Of a DNA stretch of 64,000 nt, positions 54,701 to 62,903 are shown one piece after another (the first letter of the stretch is position 1; each line of letters starts with the position of its first letter). The notes beneath the pieces are model-generated. The model was not told the DNA's origin, did not search any database, and worked only from the letters and a program-made list of their open reading frames with translations. Position numbers and translations under genes: made by a program. Origin of the DNA: Parietichytrium sp. I65-24A (Eukaryota > Sar > Bigyra > Thraustochytrida > Thraustochytriidae); assembly GCA_012862575.1 (NCBI GenBank), contig BLSF01000032.1:310001-374000 (forward strand), in the 5' to 3' direction.

Positions 54701-55923
54701 ACAGATGTCGGCGGTGGAATGGTACCTTGGGGCGGTCTTGGAGGAATTGGTCGGCTTTGCTTGGGCCCCTCCACTCCACCTCTCTGCTCGTCTTCGTCAA
54801 TGAGCGCACTGGAAGTTGACATCGAAGGAGGCCCAGCCATAAAGTTCTTTATTGCAAGTTTGGCAGACTCCCCTCCAGAGCTCTGCGGCGTGGCCGTGTA
54901 GGTACCGTGCGAAGCTAGAAATTTGATGTCTTTCTTTGGAGTGACATTCATCAATTCGTCCATGGACACCTGCGGAGATGGCGACGCGTTTTTCTTTGTC
55001 GAGGAAACACTCTTGACAAAATCCGGCCCAATATCAGTTGTCGCCTTCGGCGGCGGTATTCTCGACGGCATGTTCGACTGCGGAGAAGGCTGCGCAGACT
55101 TCACGGGAGAACTGTACGTCGACTGGCTTGTTGCTGGGCTCTCAACTTTGTCTTCCTTGATAGGCTGAAGAGGGGTTCGAGCAGGCATTTGAGAAGGAGT
55201 TGCCTCGTAAATATTACCTTGTTCGGTCTTCTTAGACGGGGTCAGCTGCTCAGGACTTGGTGCTGCCAAGCAAACAGGGCTCATCTGCGTTGATGGCGCC
55301 AAGTTCTGCGTATGCCCATTTTGTGGCGTACGAACTGGAGTGTGCTTTGCTTTCTTCGAGACGAGCCACTCAGCATGCTTCCTGATCGTCTCTGCCTCTG
55401 CCAGCTTTACGACATCTTGTGGCCATGATTTTGAGATATCCTGTGCTGCATCTGCTACCCACTTTCTGATGTTCACGTCCAAGCCGATATCCGGAAACAT
55501 TTTACTCCAAGAACCAACTATAGTCTGCACGTCGCGGCCAATCTCTCTCCGACGAGCTTCGTCATTCAAATATTGTCTGACCGATGGGGAAGTTCGATCT
55601 AAAAGCGGGTTGAGCGGCTTCGACTGACCGAACTTTTCTTTCAGTTGGCCCTCATTCGACTCGACCTGCTTCTTCATCTCCTTCCCCACCATGTACTTGA
55701 GAAATTGATCTCGATAATTCTTCTTCTCATTTGCGTTGGGTGTTTGCCTATCCGCTCTGTTTGCGCTCTGTTCCAAATGCTTTTGCGAGCGGCTCGGATT
55801 TGGGGCCTGTTGAGGAGTGTGCTGCAGAGCAATATGATTCGCTTGACCGGTCTGAGGCGCGAAATCCGGGCTGAGAGAATTTCGCTTCTTGTCCGCCTTT
55901 ACCTTGGGAGGGGCGCCGCCCAT
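51775..55923 (-). CDS. Large acidic protein with two membrane segments (copy 1, full-length)
   Basis: A 1382-aa protein of unknown family. Residues 1-490 are Pro/Ser/Gln/Lys-rich and mostly disordered, with a Lys/Glu helix near residue 75 and RTP/PSP sites. A hydrophobic segment near 505-525 (KLWCGILLAIGAWIIW) is the first likely membrane helix. About 670 residues follow that are overwhelmingly Glu/Asp, including four 27-residue repeats (52842-53165). A second helix lies near 1198-1215 (LYIHLFLGVIFTALLLA), then an acidic stretch and a basic Arg/Ser tail (RRRARTAS, LRRSPSF). A simple topology puts both ends in the cytosol and the acidic loop in a lumen or outside, where it might bind calcium or basic proteins; this is inference. 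By comparison with copy 2 the original start was upstream, at 56357, but a one-base difference near 56094 breaks the frame, so 55923 is the first usable ATG. Confidence 0.75.
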   Translation of the reverse strand: MGGAPPKVKADKKRNSLSPDFAPQTGQANHIALQHTPQQAPNPSRSQKHLEQSANRADRQTPNANEKKNYRDQFLKYMVGKEMKKQVESNEGQLKEKFGQSKPLNPLLDRTSPSVRQYLNDEARRREIGRDVQTIVGSWSKMFPDIGLDVNIRKWVADAAQDISKSWPQDVVKLAEAETIRKHAEWLVSKKAKHTPVRTPQNGHTQNLAPSTQMSPVCLAAPSPEQLTPSKKTEQGNIYEATPSQMPARTPLQPIKEDKVESPATSQSTYSSPVKSAQPSPQSNMPSRIPPPKATTDIGPDFVKSVSSTKKNASPSPQVSMDELMNVTPKKDIKFLASHGTYTATPQSSGGESAKLAIKNFMAGPPSMSTSSALIDEDEQRGGVEGPKQSRPIPPRPPQGTIPPPTSVHHATTSGGPPKAPPVGRSSPPTSASAPPLSASKDRKRSGSHPRYVGFEETLDLKREEIQNHKNSESAFKKFWERFARCPRRAAKVRMDEPAKPANGFPSRPAKLWCGILLAIGAWIIWNTPSLPSPSYQQSMLSSLFFGECPAHTETMVYGYPIEVMPPFDPAFGGPVAEREAVGKDQESEELSQKEPLDSKTGQRNGLEDSKQDAEAGPEESVQGGEEYENTDGAGDGEDEGSDDTGDGEDGVISSEDGIDISVPIGTSEDTHAPNSTQTEDSEPSIAEGDSAQLEALDSQDDHRHKSEEKGDENVDTDPAEDCDVEATEDGDLEPASDDGEKADEHEIAEVTAEAEHDDEVGDDMGDDHITLNVDDSEDDSQSGEQMEDAKAENDVVDDGARDDIAEDVAKRDNLAEEDLIHDEYDEQEDGDDVYDHYDEIEEEAYSESSDGLAERQDSEPSQEVSKGDSSDVSDEISGDAKSLEGAEGERVQNGGFDGPEREIFDAHEASPDDSAREGDELQEDTFAADGDVLEEEDADGLEDEGDELQGEAFAAEGDVLDEEDADGSEGEGNELQEETFAGEGDVRAEEYADGLEAEDDELQEEKLAADGDVLDEEDADSSEEEGDGELKPIDMPGADDEENLQAADGAQEPGQDETPLATSDKAADSDDMPSTEGHTEPHSGDEAAFKEDGNLDDEIANDEHPTTSDTSVSQDEDPFTVPDSATVHAAESVPDIDINSECENSPSVVPPITSSAAEKEEPIDLMQSGEVKADGNTEERALSVWDSMMHTLFGRLYIHLFLGVIFTALLLARQDMQNFYDRISAEDESVHEGSVDESAGGIDGHDDDDESYKSSSEEEGEVDALEEDEFAHLSDDALFDENVDEEEVPEEEEAALHAAHRTPRRRARTASDASDDGADGLYRAVELFPVRGTPFVEMRHVRRSRRNASKQHVMPSTPLQFAAGLLRRSPSFQSRHSAGSP
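52842..53165 (-). repeat. Four tandem 81-bp coding repeats in the acidic region
   Basis: Four 27-residue units read DELQEDTFAADGDVLEEEDA, DELQGEAFAAEGDVLDEEDA, NELQEETFAGEGDVRAEEYA and DELQEEKLAADGDVLDEEDA, each then with DGLEDEG-like ends. All keep the frame, and substitutions mostly swap Glu and Asp or are silent. Confidence 0.85.
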
Positions 55924-56069
55924 GCTCACGCGACGGGAAGCCGTCTTCGTTTGTGAGGGGCGGAGGCTTTCGAATTCTTGTTCGGGCGGCGAAATTCGCC
56001 TCGCCCCGAGATTACGATGCTGAGCACCCCCACTCTCAATTGCTCTAGCCTGATTGCTTTGAGGCTTCC

Positions 56070-56357
56070 CTATCTGACTATCTCTCGTGGGCTGTTTTTT
56101 TTGGCCGCAGAGGAATAATTTGGTACCGGAATTTTAGAATTGGCCATTCCCTGATCCTCTGAGAGCGCCATGAGAGGCTTCGTGGGTCTTCCTGGCGACA
56201 GGCTTGTTCTAGTTTGCAAATTAAACCTGGCTGGCGAGTTTTCGTCCATGGTGCCATTTCCTCGCCCATTCAAACTGAGACGAGGTATCCTACTTGCAGC
56301 TTTGGTCTCCGACTCGCGCTCATCTTCCCGCGCATCAAACACCTCCGGTTCGATCAT
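56070..56357 (-). pseudogene. Displaced N-terminal reading frame of the large acidic gene (copy 1)
   Basis: 95 codons (MIEPEVFDAREDERESETKA and onward) nearly identical to the N-terminus of copy 2. In copy 1 the A-run on the coding strand near 56094 is preceded by one base fewer than in copy 2 (GCTG then eight T on the + strand, against GCTGG then eight T). This frame therefore runs to a TAG at 56070, while the frame of the 1382-aa protein continues in a different phase. If the assembled base is right, the N-terminal 120 or so residues are lost from the main protein or made as a separate peptide. If it is a sequence error, this and the large frame are one gene. Confidence 0.7.
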
Positions 56358-56784
56358 TCTCCCACGCCGATACACACAACCAAATGGGCGAATGCGTTGA
56401 TAATACCGCTTATCCCACCGTCACCTATATAGCTACAAAATTATGCACGGGATCAAGCTGCAAAACAATCCGCCAATTCGCGAGTCACCTGCTCAACGAA
56501 AGCAGCGAACGCAGTGCAAGATTCGACGGCTCAAAACAATCAAGGATTGCCACTTTCGCAGCCAATGCAATCAGCCCGGCACCACTCTCAAACAGATCAC
56601 CGCCCAACTCGTCCGGCCCTAACTTCCCGGGATGGGATCGCCAGTTTGAACTTTCCTCCAACTTCAAACCCGCGCCTCAGAACAACCTCCAAACCGCACG
56701 CAGATCTCCGCTCCGTCGACGCAAGCACGCTCTATAACGTACGCGTACACTCGTATCCGTATGCCACTCACAACTGTCCTCGCT

Positions 56785-56822
56785 CTCCTTCTCTCTCTGT
56801 CTCTGTCTCTGTCTCTCTTTTC
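56785..56822 (-). promoter_or_regulatory. GA/GACA-rich tract upstream of the acidic gene
   Basis: CTCTGT/CTCT repeats on the + strand, so purine-rich on the coding strand, about 430-460 nt before the ancestral ATG. A shortened version stands upstream of copy 2 near 59790-59835. Confidence 0.4.
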
Positions 56823-57852
56823 AGTCAGTCAATCAATCAAAATTCGTCGAATGAATTATTTCATTCATGTTTCCAAAAGAGGAATGACATCTCAACAGCA
56901 GTAAGAGTGTCTACTGGTCGGCTACCATTCAGGTCCCTGGTACTGAGTACTCATCGTCGTTTGAACGTGTAGAGTGTAGTCCGTTTGCTAGGGAGTGGTA
57001 GGTAGTGGTTGGATTAGGCGGAGAGGTAGGTGGCGGTATGAAGTGATTGCGAGCTACGTTTAGGAATGCGGGTAGCAGTTGAGGAGGACTGCTAGGTATA
57101 CTTTGGTCTCACCCTGTCTTTTTAAATGGGTTAATAATTTGAACTATCTGGTCCATAATCCTCCGGGCCGGGCGCTAGAGGTTGCAGGGTTTAAGTTTGG
57201 GGGTAATTGAGACTAGCCTTCCGAGCATAATGTCTACTATGCAGAGGTAAGAATCGATGCGGAATAGCTAACTGTAGTAGCCCTGATATATGATATTGAG
57301 GGTAGTAATCATCACCCAGCTGGATAGAGGAAATGAATAGCGCCAGTTAGGCAAAGCACGAGTCCCAAAAGCCCTCGTTTAAAAAGGGAGCCTCTTATAG
57401 TTTAAATTAGTAGGGACTTGTACGATGGGCTTCAAATTGCAGTTATATTGCGTAACGAAGGAGGATACGTGACGAGGGACATACGAAAGTACTAGGTGTT
57501 TTTCAAGTAGGTTTAAAGTGGTGAAAGGAAGTTGAACTGGTCCGTTTTGGCGCGCCTGAACAAAAAGATTAAGATTTTTTTTGGCGTTGGAGTTGGAGAT
57601 GGTTGTGTGGTGGCACAACGGAAGAGGGCCGTTCGATTCTGATTTTGAATGTGTTTGTCTTTCTTTAGTGAACACAGACGCTACTAGTAGCTAGTCTAGA
57701 GAGTACTTCCAAGATTCATTCATTCTCCCTCCAGAGGTGTTCCGTTTGCATCCTCCGAGTCGAAGTTCTAGTCTGGCAGCAAAGAAAACCACCATCATCC
57801 ACCAACAATCTGTGCCTCAAATTTGAAGAGATCACTCTCGCAGCGCCATTAA

Positions 57853-59514
57853 TCAATCCATCATAATCCATCCCCAAAACTTTTTAAAAGCCGACTCTGA
57901 GTTCTTATGGTTCTGAATCTCCTCTCTCTTCAGGTCCAATGTCTCCTCAGAGCCTATTGGATGAGAGCCGGGACGGCTTCTGTCCTTCGACGCCGATAAT
58001 GGAGGAGCGCTTGCAGAAGTGGGAGGGCTAATTCTTCCAACAGGGGAGCCATAAAGAGATGGCGACGCATTTTTCTTTGTCGAAGAAACACTCTTGACAA
58101 TTTCCGGCCCAATATCAATTGTCGCCTTCGGCGGCGGTATTCTCGACGGCATGTTGGACTGCGGAGAAGGCTGCGCAGGCTTCACGGGAGAACTGTACGT
58201 CGACTGGCTTGTTGCTGGGCTCTCAACTTTGTCTTCCTTGATAGGCTGAAGAGGGGTTCGAGCAGGCATTTGAGAAGGAGTTGCCTCGTAAATATTACCT
58301 TGTTCGGTCTTCTTAGACGGGGTCAGCTGCTCAGGACTTGGTGCTGCCAAGCAAACAGGGCTCATCTGCGTTGATGGCGCCAAGTTCTGCGTATGCCCAT
58401 TTTGTGGCGTACGAACTGGAGTGTGCTTCGCTTTCTTCGAGACGTCCGGAAACATTATACTCCAAGAATCAACTCTAGTCTGCACGTTGCTGTCAATCTC
58501 TCTCCGACGAGCTTCGTCATTCAAAAGTTGTCTGACCGATGGGGATGTTCTATCTAGAAGCGGGTTGGGCGGCTTCGACTGACCGAATTTTTCTTTCAGT
58601 TGGCCCTCAATCGACTCGACCTGCTTCTTCATCTCCTTCTCCGCCATGTACTTGAGAAATTGATCTCGATAATTCTTCTTCTCATTTGCGCTGGGTGTTT
58701 GCCTATCCGCTCTGTTTGCGCTCTGTTCCAAATGCTTTTGCGAGCTCGGATATGGGGCTTGTTGAGGAGTGTGCTGCAGAGCAATATGATTCGCTTGACC
58801 GGTCTGAGGCGCGAAATCCGGGCTGAGAGAATTTCGCTTCTTGTCCGCCTTTACCTTGGGATGGGCGCCGCCCATGCTCAAGCGACGGGAAGTCGTCTTC
58901 GTTTGTGTCTGCTGCGGAGAGGGGAGGAAGCATTTGAATTCTTGCCCGGGCGGGGAACTTCGCCTCGTCATGAGATTACGAGGCGGAGCACTCCCACTCG
59001 TCATGAGATCACGAGGCGGAGCACTTCCACTCCCATTTACTCTATCCGGGCTGAGAGACTGGGAAGGGGCGCCGCCCATGCTCACGCGACGGGAAGTCGT
59101 CTTCGTTTGCGAGGGGCGGAGGCTTTTGAATTCTTGTTCGGGCGGCGAAATTCGCCTCGCCCCGAGATTACGATGCTGAGCACCCCCACTCTCAATTGCT
59201 CTAGCCTGATTGCTTTGAGGCATCCCTATCTGACTATCTCTCGTGGGCTGGTTTTTTTTGGCCGCAGAGGAATAATTTGGTACCGGAATTTTAGAACTGG
59301 CCATTCCCTGATCCTCTGAGAGCGCCATGAGAGGCTTCGTGGGTCTTCCTGGCAACAGGCTTGTTCTAGTTTGCAAATTAAACCTGGCTGGCGAGTTTTC
59401 GTCCATGGTTCCATTTCCTCGTCCATTCAAACTGAGACGAGGTATCCTACTTGCAGCTTTGGTCTCCGACTCGCGCTCATCTTCCCGCGCATCAAACACC
59501 TCCGGTTCGATCAT
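57853..59514 (-). CDS. Short tandem copy of the acidic gene (copy 2), lacking membrane and acidic parts
   Basis: A 553-aa protein corresponding to the N-terminal half of copy 1, up to SESAFKKFW, just before the first membrane segment. The last residues (GWIMMD) are read from sequence across the duplication junction, so the C-terminus is new. Compared with copy 1 it lacks about 51 residues after SWSIMFPD and about 110 residues before GRSSPP/GRISPP. It also has an extra 68-residue internal duplication. All these changes keep the frame, so the product has probably been under coding selection. It would be soluble, Pro/Ser/Lys/Gln-rich and largely disordered, with two RRxS sites (TSRRVSMGGA, TSRRLSMGGA) suited to basophilic kinases. 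The ATG at 59514 starts MIEPEVFDARED; only a GTG lies upstream in frame. It lies 0.86 kb downstream of TOP6B on the same strand. Confidence 0.75.
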   Translation of the reverse strand: MIEPEVFDAREDERESETKAASRIPRLSLNGRGNGTMDENSPARFNLQTRTSLLPGRPTKPLMALSEDQGMASSKIPVPNYSSAAKKNQPTRDSQIGMPQSNQARAIESGGAQHRNLGARRISPPEQEFKSLRPSQTKTTSRRVSMGGAPSQSLSPDRVNGSGSAPPRDLMTSGSAPPRNLMTRRSSPPGQEFKCFLPSPQQTQTKTTSRRLSMGGAHPKVKADKKRNSLSPDFAPQTGQANHIALQHTPQQAPYPSSQKHLEQSANRADRQTPSANEKKNYRDQFLKYMAEKEMKKQVESIEGQLKEKFGQSKPPNPLLDRTSPSVRQLLNDEARRREIDSNVQTRVDSWSIMFPDVSKKAKHTPVRTPQNGHTQNLAPSTQMSPVCLAAPSPEQLTPSKKTEQGNIYEATPSQMPARTPLQPIKEDKVESPATSQSTYSSPVKPAQPSPQSNMPSRIPPPKATIDIGPEIVKSVSSTKKNASPSLYGSPVGRISPPTSASAPPLSASKDRSRPGSHPIGSEETLDLKREEIQNHKNSESAFKKFWGWIMMD

Positions 59515-60361
59515 TCTCCCACTCCGATACACACAACCAAATGGGCGAATGCGTTGATAATACCGCTTATCCCACCGTCACCTATAGCTACAAAAGTATG
59601 CACGGGAGCAAGCTGCACCACAATCCGCCAGTTCGCGAGGCACCTGCTCAACGGAAGCAGCGAACGCAGTGCAAGATTCGACGGCTCAAAACAATCAAGG
59701 ACTGCCACTGCCGCAGCCAATGCAATCAGCCCGGCACCACTCTCAACAGATCGCCGCCCGACTCGTCCGGCCCCAACTTCCTGGACCTTCTCTGTCTCTC
59801 TTTTCACATCTTTTCACGTCTTTTCAGTCAGTCAATCAATAAAAATTGGGAACATGAAACACGAATGCTATCTCAAGAGCACTAAGAGTGTCTACTACGC
59901 GGGTACCATTCAGGTCCTGGTACTCGTATGTACTCATATGTACTCGTACCACGTTCACCCTACTAAATTGCGTAACAAAGGAGGATATCTTGCGATGGAC
60001 ATACGAAAGTACTAGGTGTTTTTCGAGTAGGTTAAAAGTCGTGACATGTGGTGACAAAAAGATACGATTTTTTTGCGTTAGAGTTGGAGGGGGTTGTGGT
60101 GGCACAACGGAAGAGGGCCGTTCGATTCTGATTTTGCCAAGTGAATGTGCTTGTCTTTCTTTAGTGAACACAGACGCTACTAGTAGACAGTCTCGAGAGT
60201 GCTCCCAAGATGAATGGAATGGACATTCATTCTCCCTCCAGAGGTGTTCCGTTTGCAACAGCAAAAGTTCTCTAGAGTCTGGCAGCAAAGAAAACCACCA
60301 ACAATCTGTGTCTCAAATTTGAAGAGATCACTCTCGCAGCGCCATTAATCAATCCATCAAT
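57873..60361. repeat. Tandem segmental duplication, right copy
   Basis: Counterpart of 54483-57866. Similarity continues through the upstream region, including TAGTGAACACAGACGCTACT near 60161 and the AATCAATCCATCAATCAAT edge at 60345-60363, so the gene copy carries its own promoter. Confidence 0.9.
58873..59282 (-). repeat. In-frame internal duplication in copy 2 with a 204-bp period
   Basis: The block encoding SPPxQEFK...QTKTTSRRxSMGGA occurs twice (ATG of SMGGA at 59079 and 58875) and only once in copy 1 (55923). Between the two lies a smaller repeat, GSAPPRDLMT/GSAPPRNLMT. The right boundary is approximate. Confidence 0.7.
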
Positions 60362-60375
60362 CAATACACGATCTT

Positions 60376-62903
60376 TTAGCACAGCTGGCCTGCACTAGAA
60401 AGCAAACGAAAGGAAAGCATACGATGGCCGGTAATTGGCAATCGAAACTTCGTGTCATCCAAATGCCCTGGAACAAGAAATACTGAAGTCGCCTGAGCTC
60501 GTCCTCGCCCGCGCATGCGCGCAATCTCCACAGCGTCATTCAATGTCGCAGCGTCGACATCCTTATTAAGTCTGTCCTCTATTACATCTTTGGTAAGTGC
60601 TCTGCCATTCAACATGGCTGCCTCGATGGACTTCACTTTTGCAAGTAACGCGAGACGCTTGCCATCGAGAGGGTCAGATCCTTCGTCAAGCCTGCGCCGC
60701 TTGACGCCTCCCTGATCGTGGTCATTCTGCTCTTCGATCTGCGGCCGTTTGCTCGTTTCTTGGTGCTCCTTTATACTTTTGTCCATTTGCTCGATGACGA
60801 GAAGGAATGCCTCGGCAACCTTCGGAGCATACTGCTTTAGCTTTTGCGCTTTCGAGTCTTGCTCGCGCACTTTGCGGTCTTCTTTCAGCTTGGCTTTCAA
60901 TTGCAATGCACAGCCCTGCAAGGCGCTGTGAACGGCATCCTTGATCGCTTGGATATCTCCGCTGACCGTCTCCTTACCGGTCCCCTTGAACGGAATCTTG
61001 GTGCTGACAATACTGATAAAAATATTGATGTTGTCTCTTTGCGGGTCGATGAGGTAGTTTTTCCATTTGAGATTCTTTGCGACAGTCGTCATCACGTCTG
61101 AACCGCCCTCAAAGAGAAGGGGAATACGATTCGCAAAGCGGTGAACATTCTTCGTGCCAACCTCACTGGAAGGTGTGAATCCAAGTTCTGTCTTTCCTCC
61201 AATAGAAACAGCAGCCTCGACAATGAATGGGTGGCCTTCATACGAGCTCGCTTTGGCCTCCTTTGTTGCGACGAGCTTGGGGTCAAACTCTTTGGTCACA
61301 CCCAAGTTAAGATTGTACTCTCCTGCCTTGCTTAAACAATTCGCGCTTGGGTCCGAAAAGTGATGATCAGCCTTTCGCAAAACGTCGCCGAGCATGTCCG
61401 TCTGCTCTTTTGTAAGGTTGATACAAAGGAGGTCCGAAGGCGCATTGTGCTTTATGTAGCTACAAAAAATGCCCGTGAGCTCCTTCGCAAGATCTGCAGT
61501 AATTGAGGAGAATTCTTGGCGGAGGAATTTCTCCACGGTGATCTTCTTGTTTTTCTGCAGGGCCTTCTCCATAAGCTGCTGCACAATCACGTAATTGACG
61601 GACTTTGGGTGGTGCTTAACCTCCTTGGGAGGGCTCTCCATTCTCTCCGATCTTCTCTGGAATACTAGATCGTAGTTCTTTCTTGCATTGCTCGAGACGA
61701 ATTTGAGCCGAAGATTCGCGTAAGGGGTGATTACCGCGAGAAGCTTCATGTACCTTTGCAGCTTTGCTTTGGAGTGAACTCCCCCAATGAAAATCTCCAC
61801 CTTTGATCCACGCCACCCATCCGGATTTGGTCGCCTGTTCTGCTCGAGAATGCAAGGTCGGTTTTGTGAAATATCAATATTCAGCTTGCAAAAGTAGATG
61901 TCAGGAGGAGCGGTCGTCGCGCTTGTCGAGTGGGCAGTCGTGATTTGAATTGGCTCGCCAGTGGTTTGCTTAGCCCAGATCAGAGCCATTTTCGCTCCGA
62001 GGCCAAATTTTCCTCGCGCTTGTTTCAGTACGTACTTGCTACCTGCAAACACTTGGCCAAACATCCGAGGCACTTGATCGTGTCTCATCCCGCAACCGTT
62101 GTCTTCGCATGTAATCTTGTAAAAGGTCTCCCCCTTCCCGTCACCTCCTTTACTGTCGTCATCGCTGTCGTCCCCATCGTCTTCACCCTGCGGTCGCGCA
62201 TTTGGTCAGTCAATCAGTTCACTGGCTCCGTGATCGATGTTGAATCTTACCTTGACCTTCTTCTTGGAGCTTTTCTTCTTTAATGCAGGCTCAGACTTGA
62301 ATAACTCTGCAAGTTCCTGTTTGTTTGCCATGCGGCCAGGAAAGTCGCTTGAACTGATCTCCTCTCTACTCACACGCGCGATGCACACAGAATTCGTTCG
62401 GTGAGTGCTGATCGAGTTGTGCGTGATAGTAAAACAAAGCTTTGTCGTCAAGTTAAAGAACAAAAACTCACATGGTGACCGAAACATCTGGGAGCACCCC
62501 CATGCCTTCCGCAGCCTTCTCTCGAACAAGCCAAAACGATCATTAGGATTTCTTGCAACCTCCAATCTCACTGCTTCGAGATCCGTCAAGGCACTGTCAA
62601 CTCACGTCAAGAGAGTTTTCCACCAACTCTCGCATTGTGGTGTACACCGCTTTCATTCCATTGTCAAACCCCGCAATGTTCCTGTTCTCTGCAAAGAACT
62701 GAGCTGGGGATCGCGTCGTCGCTTCCTGCAAACTCACCCAAAAGCCAAACCTTTCCTTGTCAGACTGCTTCGTTTGCAACATCTCACATGCAAAACCGTG
62801 AAACTCCAAAGAAAACAAAACTTCACCACAACACCCAGCAACCAATACTTACCGCCGACGCGATCGCGCCCGCCGCCTGTTGCTGCTTTTTGCCCTTTCC
62901 CAT
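60376..62903 (-). CDS. TOP6B: DNA topoisomerase VI subunit B, five exons
   Basis: GHKL ATPase subunit of the A2B2 type IIB topoisomerase, which passes one duplex through another and in plants supports endoreduplication. Splicing inferred: exons 62903-62853, 62725-62606, 62515-62472, 62365-62251 and 62187-60376. Introns are 127, 90, 106 and 63 nt; donors are GTAAGT, GTGAGT, GTGAGT and GTAAGA. The product is 713 aa, in frame across all junctions. ATP site: Glu50 and Asn54 (MRELVENSLD), the DxGxG box (CEDNGCGM, Asp139), and the lid/G2 box (RGKFGLGAKMALIW, 168-181). A charged insert (about 70-128) precedes the DxGxG box. The H2TH domain follows (KELTGIFCSYIKHNAPSDLL), then the transducer (FANRIPLLFEGG; INIFISIVSTKIPF). 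The C-terminus has a nuclear-type basic patch (VKRRRLDEG). The partner, a SPO11-like A subunit, is not in this window. Confidence 0.95.

Larger units (their letters stand above)
54483..57866. repeat. Tandem segmental duplication, left copy (includes 5' half of the large acidic gene and its upstream region)
   Basis: Homologous to 57873-60361 in the same orientation, from a CCCAAAACTTTTTAAAAGCC edge to an AATCAATCCATCA edge. It covers the first half of the gene plus about 1.5 kb of upstream DNA. A segment of about 445 bp (about 56957-57445) has no counterpart in the other copy. Confidence 0.9.
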
